Assembly (NCBI GenBank): GCA_963697705.1 | Contig: CAVOPA010000019.1 | Location: 310,001 to 374,000, forward strand | From: CAVUCH01 sp963697705 | GTDB lineage: Bacteria > Acidobacteriota > Vicinamibacteria > Vicinamibacterales > JAENWD01 | Direction: 5' to 3' | Length of the DNA stretch: 64,000 bases | Shown: positions 10,269 to 18,653 of the stretch, one piece after another | How positions within the stretch are numbered: the first letter of the stretch is position 1 | How the letters are laid out: every line of letters starts with the position of its first letter | The notes under the pieces: generated by a model | The model's input: only the letters and a program-made list of their open reading frames with translations | The model's database searches: none | Told to the model about the DNA's origin: nothing | Position numbers and translations under genes: made by a program

Positions 10269-11411
10269 ATGCACCTCGACATGACGCCAGCCCAGGACGC
10301 GTTCCGCACTGAGGTCGAGGCGTTCGCGCGCGAGCGCGTCAAGCCCAAGGCCGCCGAGATCGATGAGTCGAACGCGTTTCCCGTGTCGCTGGTATGGGAG
10401 GCCGCATCGCGCGGGCTGCTCGGCATCACCATCCCGCGCGAGCATGGCGGGCTCGGGTATGACCACGTCGGCTATGCACTGGCGATCGAGGCGGTCGCGC
10501 GCGCGAGCGCGACGCTCGCGGTCATCCTCACGGTAAGCAACTCGCTCGTCGCGGAGGTGCTGCTGCGATTCGGCAGCGATGCCCAGCGCGCGCGCTGGCT
10601 GCACCCGCTCGCGACCGGCGAGCTCGTGGGCGTGTTCGCGTTGTCGGAGGAAAACGCCGGCACCGACGCCGCAAATCAGGAGACGGCGGCGACGCCGGAG
10701 GGAGACGGCTGGCGTCTGGCCGGGCGGAAGGTCTGGGTGGCCAACGCGGAGGCGGCCGCCATCGGCATCGTGTTCGCTGCGACCCAACCGGGCCTGCGTG
10801 GCCGCGGGATCAGTGCGTTCCTTCTGCCGCTCGATCGCGAGGGCATTCGGCGCGAGCCGGGGCCAGACTCACTCGGCGTCCGCGGACTCGGCTGCATGGA
10901 TCTGGTGCTCGACGGCGTGCGCGTCGACCGCGCGGACATCATCGGGGATGTGGACGGTGGGTTCGCCGTGGCGCGCGCCGCGCTCGAGGCCGGGCGGGTG
11001 GGCATTGCGGCCCAGTCGCTCGGGGTTGGACAGGCAGCCCTCGACGAGGCGCTCGCGCACGCGAAGGCGCGCCAGACGTTCGGGCGGCCGATTGCCAACT
11101 ACCAGGCGATTCAGTGGTTCCTCGCGGACATGGCCACGGAGCTCGAGGCCGCGCGCATGCTGACCTACAAGGCAGCGGCCGCGATGGATGCGGGCGCGCC
11201 GTTCGGGGCCGAGGCGGCGATGGCCAAGCTCGCGGCGTCAGAGGCCGCACACCGCGCAGCCGACAAGGCCATGCAGGTGCTGGCGTCGGCAGGTTACAGG
11301 CGGGGCTCGACTGTGGAGCGGCTGTTCCGCGACATCCGCGCCAGCGAGATCTACCAGGGCACGTCGGAGGTGCAGCGGATGATCATCGCTGCCGCCGTGC
11401 TAGGCGACTAA
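10269..11411 (+). CDS. acyl-CoA dehydrogenase family protein, catalytic Glu replaced by Gln
   Basis: A 380-residue flavoprotein with the three ACAD domains: N-terminal helices, the middle beta domain (VFALSEENAGTDAANQ, GRKVWVANA) and the C-terminal four-helix domain with FGRPIANYQAIQWFLADMATELEAARML. The usual YEGT catalytic glutamate of short- and medium-chain enzymes is Gln363 here (EIYQGTSEVQR). The alternative glutamate position used by isovaleryl-CoA dehydrogenase is Gly (LEAGRVGIA). The substrate is unknown. Activity as a true dehydrogenase is doubtful unless another base serves. The start at 10269 has no ribosome site but has a TATTCT box 7 bases upstream. Confidence 0.88.
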   Translation: MHLDMTPAQDAFRTEVEAFARERVKPKAAEIDESNAFPVSLVWEAASRGLLGITIPREHGGLGYDHVGYALAIEAVARASATLAVILTVSNSLVAEVLLRFGSDAQRARWLHPLATGELVGVFALSEENAGTDAANQETAATPEGDGWRLAGRKVWVANAEAAAIGIVFAATQPGLRGRGISAFLLPLDREGIRREPGPDSLGVRGLGCMDLVLDGVRVDRADIIGDVDGGFAVARAALEAGRVGIAAQSLGVGQAALDEALAHAKARQTFGRPIANYQAIQWFLADMATELEAARMLTYKAAAAMDAGAPFGAEAAMAKLAASEAAHRAADKAMQVLASAGYRRGSTVERLFRDIRASEIYQGTSEVQRMIIAAAVLGD

Positions 11412-11588
11412 CGAGGATGCCGGCTGGCGGCTGCCGAACGCAGGACGCTGGATGCAGGTTGTCGGATCGTGCGGATGCAGGATGTCCGATGAATCGCCCT
11501 CCGGGGCGAGACGCACCCCGATCCGCTCACAAGAAATCTCTGGCTGGTTGAGTGATCGCGCATTCGACATCCGGCATCCTGCATCCGC
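11412..11588. repeat. 7-bp-periodic inverted repeat (convergent intergenic)
   Basis: Left arm 11415-11488 has GGATGCC, GGCTGGC, GGCTGCC, GGACGCT, GGATGCA and GGATGTC units. Right arm 11562-11588 has CGACATC, CGGCATC, CTGCATC. It lies between the convergent acyl-CoA dehydrogenase and HMA genes. Confidence 0.6.
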
Positions 11589-11597
11589 CCCCTCCGT

Positions 11598-11810
11598 TCA
11601 CGGCGCGACGTCGTACCCGAGCCCCTCGATCTGCTGCCGAATCACCGTCGGCGTGACCCGCTCAGGGTCGAACGTCACGCCGACCATGTTGGCGGTGTGA
11701 TCGGCGGTCACCGATTCGACGCCCTCCACCTTCGACAATACCCGGGTGACCGCCGTCTCGCAGCCTCCGCACGTCATCCCGGTCACCGTCAACTGCAGCA
11801 TCTCCGTCAT
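11598..11810 (-). CDS. heavy-metal-associated (HMA) domain protein, CopZ-like
   Basis: A complete 70-residue single-domain protein with the metal site GMTCGGC (Cys14, Cys17), ferredoxin-like beta-alpha-beta-beta-alpha-beta spacing and GLGYDVAP at the end. Such proteins carry Cu(I) or other soft metals to P-type ATPases. No ATPase or copper regulator is nearby, so the partner must be elsewhere. Start ATG at 11810. Confidence 0.88.
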   Translation of the reverse strand: MTEMLQLTVTGMTCGGCETAVTRVLSKVEGVESVTADHTANMVGVTFDPERVTPTVIRQQIEGLGYDVAP

Positions 11811-11819
11811 TCAGTGTCT

Positions 11820-12126
11820 CCCTCGAGGAGTGTAGCGCCGATGGCGCAAGGCGGAGCACTGCAGCCGAGCCCCGCGAGGCGGAGCCCCGGAACCGAAACG
11901 CGCGAGGCGGAGTGCTGGAGCGGAGAGGTGGAGCCTGACGCCGAGACGCGCGCCGCAGCGCTGCAGTGGAGAGTCGCGAGGCGGAGCGCTGGGAGCCGAG
12001 AGCCGGAACCGCAGAACTCGGAACCCGGAAACCCGGAACGTGGAACCGATGAGAACCCGGCACCCGGAACGAACCCGGAACCCGGAACCCAACCCGGAAC
12101 CCAGAACCCCGGCACCCGGAACCACA
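11820..12126. repeat. low-complexity repeat tract with CCCGGAA heptads
   Basis: The 318-base spacer between two minus-strand genes holds no gene. The part at 11860-12000 repeats a GCGAGGCGGAGC-type unit at least three times, each followed by CTGGAG- or CTGGGAG-like sequence. The part at 12005-12125 is a run of about ten CCCGGAA / ACCCGGA heptads with small changes. It belongs with the other 7-bp-periodic tracts but is mainly direct rather than inverted. Confidence 0.65.
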
Positions 12127-12128
12127 GC

Positions 12129-13298
12129 CTATCTGAGGATCTGCTTGGCGATCGTCTGCAGCTGCAGATTCGACGTGCCCTCGTAGATCTGGCCGATCTT
12201 CGCGTCCCTGTACAGCTTCTCCACCGGGTAGTCTTTGACGAAGCCATAGCCGCCGTACAGGTTCACCGCCAGCGAAGAGACGCGCTCCGCGACCTCCGAT
12301 GAGAACAGCTTGCACATCGCCGCTTCGGTCAGAAACGGCTGGCCGGCGTCGCGCAGGCGGGCGGCGTTGTAGACGAGCAGGCGCGCCGCCTCGAGCTCGG
12401 TCGCGGCGCGTGCGAGCTGGTGCTGCACGGCCTGAAAGTCGGCGATCGCATGGCCGAACTGCCGGCGCTCCAGCGTGTAGCGAATCGTGTGATCGAGCGC
12501 GCCCTGCGCCAGGCCGATCATCTGTGCGCCGATGCCGATGCGCCCTTCGTTGAGTGTCTCGATCGCGACCTTGTAGCCTTTGCCGACCTCGCCGAGCACG
12601 TTCGCGGCCGGCACGCGGCAGTCTTCGAAGAGCAGCTCGCAGGTGCTGCTCGCGCGAATCCCGAGCTTGTCTTCCTTCTTGCCGACCGTGAACCCCGGAA
12701 ACCCGCGTTCCACGATCAGCGCCGTGATGCCGCGGTAGCCGGCAGCCGGATCGATGGTCGCAAACACCACGAACAGGTCGGCCTCATTGCCGTTCGTAAT
12801 CCACAGCTTGCGTCCGCTCAGCACGAAGTCTTCGGCCGCGGCGGTTGCACGCGTGGTCAGCGCGAAGGCATCACTGCCGGAGCCCGCCTCCGAGAGCGCG
12901 TAGGCCCCGACGACACGGGAGGCGAGCTGTGGCAGGTAGCGCGCCTTCACATCATCGCTGCCCCAGCGGCTGAGGGCGTTCACGACCAGCGTGTTCTGCA
13001 CGTCGACGAGCACACCGACAGAGGGGTCCACCTGCGAGAGCGCCTCGACGGCGAGCACGGCGTGGAAGAACGTGGCGCCCGCGCCGCCGTACGCCTCGGA
13101 AATCTCGATGCCCATGACGCCCAGGTCGAACAACTTGTCGATGAGCGTCCGCGGCACCTTCGCGTGCTCGTCCATCTCGCGCACGAGCGGCGCGATCTCG
13201 CCGCGCGCGAACTCCAACACGCTGTCGCGGAACAGCAGCTCGTCCTCTTCGAGGCTGGTCAAAGCCCGGCTGGCTGGAACGGTCGCAGGATTGGTCAC
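12129..13298 (-). CDS. acyl-CoA dehydrogenase (short/branched-chain type)
   Basis: A 389-residue FAD enzyme that oxidises acyl-CoA to enoyl-CoA. The middle domain shows AYALSEAGSGSDAFAL and GRKLWITNG. The C-terminal part has RQFGHAIADFQAVQHQLA, YGGYGFVKDYPVEKLYRDAK and QIYEGTSNLQ with the catalytic Glu373 intact. The start is GTG at 13298, with GAGG 7 bases upstream; the upstream in-frame codons are not ACAD-like. The sequence suggests 2-methylbutyryl- or butyryl-type substrates, in line with the mutase at 50-52 kb. It is divergent from the VWA gene. Confidence 0.92.
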   Translation of the reverse strand: MTNPATVPASRALTSLEEDELLFRDSVLEFARGEIAPLVREMDEHAKVPRTLIDKLFDLGVMGIEISEAYGGAGATFFHAVLAVEALSQVDPSVGVLVDVQNTLVVNALSRWGSDDVKARYLPQLASRVVGAYALSEAGSGSDAFALTTRATAAAEDFVLSGRKLWITNGNEADLFVVFATIDPAAGYRGITALIVERGFPGFTVGKKEDKLGIRASSTCELLFEDCRVPAANVLGEVGKGYKVAIETLNEGRIGIGAQMIGLAQGALDHTIRYTLERRQFGHAIADFQAVQHQLARAATELEAARLLVYNAARLRDAGQPFLTEAAMCKLFSSEVAERVSSLAVNLYGGYGFVKDYPVEKLYRDAKIGQIYEGTSNLQLQTIAKQILR

Positions 13299-13446
13299 GG
13301 GAGCCTCGGCTGTGTGACTGGAACGCGTGTCGCGGAGTGGGGAAGCGGCCGGCAGCGCGGAAGCTTCGTCAAATGAGCGAATGTTATCATCAAGCCAACG
13401 GACGCTCCGCGGAGTGCGTGTGCCTCCAGGCGGGCAAGGGGAGTTG

Positions 13447-15603
13447 ATGCTGAAGCGCATTGCGCTCGTGACGATGGTGGTGGCGCTGACTGCCTCGATG
13501 ACGGTGGGTGGTCGGAGCGTCGCCGCTCAGCAGACAGGCGGCGCGGCTCCCGCTGGCGGAGCGCCGGGCGACCCCGGCCGACCTGCTGGTGCCCAGACTG
13601 CGCCGGGCACACCGCCGGCCGCAGCTCAGGACCAGCAGCCACCGGCGCAGCCGACCTTCCGTGCCGGGATCAACTTCGTCCGCGTGGACGTCATCGCGAC
13701 CGACAACAAAGGCAACGCGGTCATCGACCTGATGCCGGACGATCTGACGGTCACCGAGGACGGCAAGCCGCAGGTGATCGAGTCGTTCAAGCTGATCAAG
13801 GTCGACGAGCGCAAGGAGACGACGCCCGCGCGTGAGATCCGCACGAGCTTCGACGAGGAGTCCGAGGCGCAGCGCGAAGACGTGCGGCTGTTCGCCATCT
13901 TCCTCGACGACTACCACGTGCGCCGCGGCGCGTCGATGTATGCCCGCCAGCCGCTGATGCGCTTCCTGCAAAATCAGCTGCAGCCCGCCGACATGGTCGC
14001 GCTGATGTACCCGCTGACGCCGCTCACCGACCTCGTGATGACACGCAATCACGAGGCGCTGGCGCGGGCGGTCGAGAGATTCGACGGCCGCAAGTTCGAC
14101 TACACGCCCAGGAACCAGTTCGAGGAGAAGTACGCCAACTACCCGGCCGTCGTCGTCGAGCGGATGCGCAACGAGGTGTCGCTCTCGGCGCTGCGATCGC
14201 TCGTGACGCACATGGGCTCGTTGCGCGAGGGCCGCAAGGCGGTCATTCTCGTCAGCGAGGGTTATACCAATTATCTGCCGCCGCAGTTGCGCGATCCGAT
14301 TGCGAGCATGCCCGGCCTCGGCAACCCGGCGCGCCATTCGCCAGGGGCCGGCGCCGGTGAAGACCGCGAGCGCTTTTTCAGCTCCGCCGAGATGATCAGC
14401 GATTTGAAGCAGGTGTACGACGTCGCCAACCGCAACAACACCGCCATCTACGCGCTCGATCCGCGCGGCCTCGCACCCTTCGAGTTCGACATCAACGAGG
14501 GCGTGGGTGATCAGCGTGTCGACGCGGCATCCCTGCGTATAACCCAGGACACGCTGCGCACCCTCAGCGACGAGACGGACGGCCGCGCCATCGTGAACCA
14601 GAACGATCTCGACAAGGGATTGCGGCAGATCCTCAGCGACTCGAGCACCTATTACCTGATTGGCTACAACTCGTCGCAGGCGCCGCAGGACGGGAAGTTC
14701 CACGAGATCAAGGTGAAGGTGAAGCGCTCCGGTGTGCAGGTGCGCCATCGCAAGGGATATTGGGCGCTCACCGCCGAGGAGTCGGCACGGGCCCTCGCTC
14801 CTCCTGCGCCGGCCCCGCCCAAAGACTTCGAGACGGCACTCGCGTCGATTACGCCGAAGCCCGCCGGGCAGACCGACTTGATCCGCACCTGGATCGGTAC
14901 GTCACGCGGGGAAAACGGCAAGACCCGGGTCACGTTCGTCTGGGAGCCGGCGCCGCCGCCGCCCGGAGTGCGGCGGGACGAGGCTGCGCGCGTGAGCGTG
15001 ACCGCCCTGGCGGCCGATGGGTCGTCGTACTTCCGTGGCCGCGTGCCCGATGTCACCATGGCGTCGACCGCCGCGCCGCAGGTCGCGGGCACGGCCGGCG
15101 CGTCGCCGACACGCGGTCCGGCCCAGGTCGTGTTCGAGGCCCCGCCGGGCCCGATGCAGTTGCGGTACTCGATCGAGAACGCCAACGCCGGGGTGATCGA
15201 CACCGACGTCCGGGAGATCACGGTGCCCGACTTGACGACGCCGCAGCTGGAGCTCACCACGCCGCAGGTCCTGCGCGCACGGACGGTGAAGGAGTTCCGC
15301 GACATCAACGCCGATCCGCATGCCGTTCCGAGCGCGGCGCGCGAATTCCGGCGTACCGACCGGCTCGTGATCCGCTTCGACGCCTACGCCCCGGGCGGCA
15401 CTCCGAACGTCGCGGCCAAGCTGCTCAATCGCGCCGGCCAGTCGATGATCGACGTTCCCGTGAGCACGCAAGCCGCCGGAGCCACACACCAGATCGACCT
15501 GCCCCTCGCCAGCATGGCGCCCGGGGAATACCTCATCGAGATCAAGGCATCGAGCGAAGCCGGCGAGGCCAAGCAGCTGGTCGCGTTCCGCCTGGTCAGC
15601 TGA
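13447..15603 (+). CDS. exported VWFA-related protein of acidobacterial type
   Basis: A 718-residue secreted protein. Residues 1-27 form a signal peptide ending near VAAQQ, followed by a Pro/Ala/Gly-rich linker. The domain starting RAGINFVRVDVIATDNKGNAV matches the acidobacterial VWFA-related family. Its von Willebrand A fold is visible as VRLFAIFLDDYHV (metal-site strand), KAVILVSEGYTNYLP and a late DLDKGLRQILSDSSTYYLIGY segment. The C-terminal 200 residues look like Ig-type beta domains. The function is unknown. SD AGGGGAG precedes the ATG at 13447. The family is strongly expanded in Acidobacteriota, which supports the taxonomic call. Confidence 0.88.
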   Translation: MLKRIALVTMVVALTASMTVGGRSVAAQQTGGAAPAGGAPGDPGRPAGAQTAPGTPPAAAQDQQPPAQPTFRAGINFVRVDVIATDNKGNAVIDLMPDDLTVTEDGKPQVIESFKLIKVDERKETTPAREIRTSFDEESEAQREDVRLFAIFLDDYHVRRGASMYARQPLMRFLQNQLQPADMVALMYPLTPLTDLVMTRNHEALARAVERFDGRKFDYTPRNQFEEKYANYPAVVVERMRNEVSLSALRSLVTHMGSLREGRKAVILVSEGYTNYLPPQLRDPIASMPGLGNPARHSPGAGAGEDRERFFSSAEMISDLKQVYDVANRNNTAIYALDPRGLAPFEFDINEGVGDQRVDAASLRITQDTLRTLSDETDGRAIVNQNDLDKGLRQILSDSSTYYLIGYNSSQAPQDGKFHEIKVKVKRSGVQVRHRKGYWALTAEESARALAPPAPAPPKDFETALASITPKPAGQTDLIRTWIGTSRGENGKTRVTFVWEPAPPPPGVRRDEAARVSVTALAADGSSYFRGRVPDVTMASTAAPQVAGTAGASPTRGPAQVVFEAPPGPMQLRYSIENANAGVIDTDVREITVPDLTTPQLELTTPQVLRARTVKEFRDINADPHAVPSAAREFRRTDRLVIRFDAYAPGGTPNVAAKLLNRAGQSMIDVPVSTQAAGATHQIDLPLASMAPGEYLIEIKASSEAGEAKQLVAFRLVS

Positions 15604-15682
15604 TTCCCGGAGAGGTCCGGCGCGCGGCCCCGAGCCGGCGGCCGGACCCGCACATTTTGCTCTGAGCCTGGAGTCTGAACTG

Positions 15683-16666
15683 ATGCAGCACCGTACGCTC
15701 GGCGAGAGTCTTCGCGTGTCGGCCCTGAGCCTCGGCTGCATGGGCATGTCGGAGTTCTACGGCGCGACCGACGAGCAGGAGTCGATCGCGACAATCCACC
15801 GCGCGCTCGATTCGGGCGTGACGATGCTCGATACGGCCGATGTGTACGGGCCGCACACAAATGAGGAGCTCGTCGGACGCGCGATTCAGGGACGCCGCGC
15901 CGGCATCGTCGTGGCCACGAAGTTCGGGATCGTGCGCACGGGCGACCCGGCGTACCGCGGCGTGAACGGCCGGCCCGAATACGTTCGCGCGAGTTGTGAC
16001 GCCTCGCTCCGACGATTGAGCATCGACGTCATCGACCTGTACTACCAGCACCGCGTCGATCCGGCGACGCCAATCGAAGACACGGTTGGGGCGATGGCCG
16101 ACCTCGTGCGCGCGGGGAAGGTCCGGTACATCGGCCTGTCGGAGGCCGGAGCGGAGACGCTGCGCCGAGCGGCGAGTGTTCACCCGATTGCGGCTTTGCA
16201 GAGCGAGTACTCGCTCTGGACGCGCGACCCGGAAGGCGGGGTGCTGGCCGCCTGCCGCGAACTGGGAATCGGCCTTGTTGCATATAGTCCGCTCGGGCGG
16301 GGGTTCCTCACGGGGCGGATTCGCAGTGAAGACGATCTGGAGCCCGGCGATTTCCGACGGAACACGCCGCGGTTCCAGGGCGAGCACCTGCGGAAGAACC
16401 TGGCCCTTGCCGAGGGGGTGGCGGCGATCGCGCGCGAGAAGGGCTGCACGCCCGCGCAACTTGCGCTCGCCTGGGTCCTCGCGCGCGGGGACGACATCGT
16501 GCCGATCGTCGGGACCAAGCGGCGAACGTATCTCGACGAGAACCTCGGCGCGCTCAACGTGCGTCTCGACGCCGCGGATCTCGAGCGGCTTGACCAGATC
16601 GCCCCGCGCGGCGCCGGATCAGGCGAGCGGTACTCGGCCGCCGGCATGACGTTTATCGATCGATAG
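15683..16666 (+). CDS. aldo/keto reductase
   Basis: A 327-residue NADPH-dependent oxidoreductase with a TIM-barrel fold. The catalytic tetrad is Asp50, Tyr55, Lys80 and His123 (MLDTADVYGP, VVATKFG, YYQHRVDP). NADP-binding loops appear at YSPLGRGFLTG and IVPIVGTKRR. It resembles the AKR13 / YakC group, which acts on small aldehydes; the actual substrate is not inferable. It stands alone, 80 bases after the VWA gene. Confidence 0.92.
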   Translation: MQHRTLGESLRVSALSLGCMGMSEFYGATDEQESIATIHRALDSGVTMLDTADVYGPHTNEELVGRAIQGRRAGIVVATKFGIVRTGDPAYRGVNGRPEYVRASCDASLRRLSIDVIDLYYQHRVDPATPIEDTVGAMADLVRAGKVRYIGLSEAGAETLRRAASVHPIAALQSEYSLWTRDPEGGVLAACRELGIGLVAYSPLGRGFLTGRIRSEDDLEPGDFRRNTPRFQGEHLRKNLALAEGVAAIAREKGCTPAQLALAWVLARGDDIVPIVGTKRRTYLDENLGALNVRLDAADLERLDQIAPRGAGSGERYSAAGMTFIDR

Positions 16667-16721
16667 CGGCCTACGGCAGACCTTCCCGCGCTGCGCGACT
16701 TCAGGCGGGCGGCCTGTCTTT

Positions 16722-16970
16722 GTAGTGCCCGGCTTTAGCCGGACCGGCGGTCTGTGCGGCTGTCTGTGTAGTGCTCGGCTTTAGCCGGGCCGCCTGTCTG
16801 TGTAGTGCTCGGCTTTAGCCGGGCCGCCTGTCTGTGTAGTGCCGGCTTAGCCGGGCCGCTTCGGTGCAGTGCCCGGCTTTTGCCGGACCCGCCTATCCTG
16901 TAGTGCCCGGCTTTTTAGCTGGGCCGGCCGTCTGTGCAGCGTACGCCTTCAGCCGGACCGCGGTACTGTT
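16722..16970 (+). repeat. tandem array of seven GTAG-headed REP palindromes, about 34-bp step
   Basis: GTAG (or GCAG) heads lie at 16722, 16768, 16802, 16836, 16866, 16900 and 16936, each followed by a stem such as CCGGCTTTAGCCGG. Between them is a repeated CCGCCTGTCTGT-like spacer. Copies 2 and 3 are nearly identical, and the outer copies have decayed. The array fills the space between the aldo/keto reductase and the SGNH hydrolase. No gene lies in 16667-17003. Confidence 0.8.
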
Positions 16971-17003
16971 TCGCGAACCCTCATTCAACCTTCAGGAGCA
17001 TCA

Positions 17004-17771
17004 ATGCGCAGCCTGCTCGTGTTTGTGGCCCTCGTGTTCGCCGTCCCCGCAGCAGCTCAAACGACCGTCGCGCCAATGGATTGCGCTGACGTCACACGCG
17101 CCATGCAGGATCTGCTGCGCAATGACGCGCGGATGCGCGACTGGCCGCAGCTCGAGCGCTACCGCATGGCCAACGCGGACCTGCTCCGAGCCGGCACCCG
17201 CGTCGATGTCGTGTTTCTCGGCGACTCCATCACCGACGCATGGAGCAACGAGCAGTTCGGCGGCTTCTTCCCGGGAAAGGGCTACATCAACCGGGGTATC
17301 AGCGGCCAGACGACGCCCCAGATGCTCGTGCGGATGAAGCCCGATGTCCTGGCGTTCTCGCCGAAGGTGATCGTGCTGCTTGCCGGGACCAACGACATCG
17401 CGGGCAACACCGGACCGGAAACCGATGAAGACATCGAGCGGAACATCGCCGCGATTGCGGAGCTCGCCTCCGCCAGTGGCGCACGGATGGTCCTCGCGAG
17501 CGTGATGCCGGTCAGTGCCTACCACGCCACGGTCGGGAGCCCGCCCCAGACGGCGCGGCGCCCCCCTGCGCGCATCAACACGCTGAACACGTGGCTGAAG
17601 ACCTACGCCGCGGCGCACAAGCACGTGTATCTGGATTACTTTTCGGCCATGGTCGACGACAAGGGGATGCTGCGCGCCGACTTGAGCGAAGACGATCTGC
17701 ACCCGAACGCGCGCGGCTATGCGATCATGGCGCCGCTTGCCGAGGCGGCCATCGCACAGGCGCTGCGCTGA
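17004..17771 (+). CDS. exported SGNH/GDSL-family hydrolase
   Basis: A 255-residue protein with a signal peptide (residues 1-19, cleavage after AAA or AQ). The SGNH blocks are all present: FLGDSITDAW with Ser75, GISGQT, LAGTNDIAGN, and DDLHPN with Asp230 and His233. Members deacetylate or deacylate sugars and lipids in the periplasm. The domain resembles the acetylhydrolase-like GDSL group found with carbohydrate-active enzymes. AGGAG at 16993-16998 supports the ATG at 17004. Confidence 0.9.
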   Translation: MRSLLVFVALVFAVPAAAQTTVAPMDCADVTRAMQDLLRNDARMRDWPQLERYRMANADLLRAGTRVDVVFLGDSITDAWSNEQFGGFFPGKGYINRGISGQTTPQMLVRMKPDVLAFSPKVIVLLAGTNDIAGNTGPETDEDIERNIAAIAELASASGARMVLASVMPVSAYHATVGSPPQTARRPPARINTLNTWLKTYAAAHKHVYLDYFSAMVDDKGMLRADLSEDDLHPNARGYAIMAPLAEAAIAQALR

Positions 17772-17816
17772 TTCGGTGCCGACTATGCGCTCGTTCAACT
17801 GATGGAGGGGACGTCG

Positions 17817-18653
17817 ATGCTTCGAGGTACCGCGCGGGAAGCCGCTGCCGAGTTTCTGGGCACGTTCGTGCTGATGATGTTTGGCCTCGGGGTGGTTGCG
17901 CAGTTCGTCCTCAGCGGAGGCGTCAACGGTCAGTACCTCTCCATCAACGTAGGCTGGGGCCTCGCGGTGACGATGGGGGTGTACGTGGCCGCCGGTGTTT
18001 CCGGAGCGCACCTGAACCCGGCCGTCACGCTGGCCCTCGCCGTCCGCCGCGGGTTCAGCTGGCGCAAGGTCGGCCCGTACATCGCGGCGCAGTTCGCTGG
18101 CGCGTTCGCCGCGTCGGCCGTCATCTTCGCCACCTACCACGAGGCGCTGAACCACTTCGACGGCGGTGTCCGCCAGATCGGCGGCGCGCTCGGCACGGCG
18201 GGCATCTGGGCCACGTATCCGCAACCCTTCCTCTCGGTATTCCCGGGCGGTTTCCTGGACCAGATCGTCGGCACCGCGCTGCTCGTCGGCCTCATCTTCG
18301 CGCTCTCGGACTCCAGGAACTTCGCGCCGCCGGAGCGGCTCACGCCCGTGCTCGTGGGGCTGGTCGTCCTGGCGATCGGTGCGACCTTCGGCTTCAACGC
18401 CGGCTACGCGATCAACCCCGCGCGCGACCTCGGCCCGCGCCTGTTCACGGCGATGGCGGGGTGGGGCAGCGGTGTCTTCACTGCGGCGAACGGCTGGTGG
18501 TGGGTGCCCGTGGTCGCGCCCTGCATTGGTGGCGTGCTCGGGGGCATGGTGTACGACCTGCTCATCACGAACCATCATCCGCCGGAGGCGCCGGTGACGC
18601 CGCCGCCGGGCCGTACATCCGCCGGCGCCGATCAGCAGGTGGCGGTGTCATGA
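17817..18653 (+). CDS. glpF: glycerol facilitator (aquaglyceroporin)
   Basis: An inner-membrane channel for glycerol. The 278-residue product has six membrane helices and both NPA half-helices: GAHLNPAVTLA and GYAINPARDLGPRLF. The Asp after NPAR is typical of the glycerol-conducting branch. I choose the ATG at 17817 because GGAGGGG (17804-17810) is correctly spaced for it; an in-frame ATG at 17802 overlaps that site. Its stop overlaps the glpK start by ATGA, so the two are translationally coupled. Confidence 0.94.
   Translation: MLRGTAREAAAEFLGTFVLMMFGLGVVAQFVLSGGVNGQYLSINVGWGLAVTMGVYVAAGVSGAHLNPAVTLALAVRRGFSWRKVGPYIAAQFAGAFAASAVIFATYHEALNHFDGGVRQIGGALGTAGIWATYPQPFLSVFPGGFLDQIVGTALLVGLIFALSDSRNFAPPERLTPVLVGLVVLAIGATFGFNAGYAINPARDLGPRLFTAMAGWGSGVFTAANGWWWVPVVAPCIGGVLGGMVYDLLITNHHPPEAPVTPPPGRTSAGADQQVAVS

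Noticed and set aside
16722..16970. CRISPR array
   Set aside because: Regular spacing suggested it, but the repeats are degenerate hairpins, the spacers are copies of one another and no cas gene is nearby. It is a REP array.
17781..17816. Riboswitch or leader control before glpF
   Set aside because: Only a ribosome site is visible in a short spacer; no structured leader.
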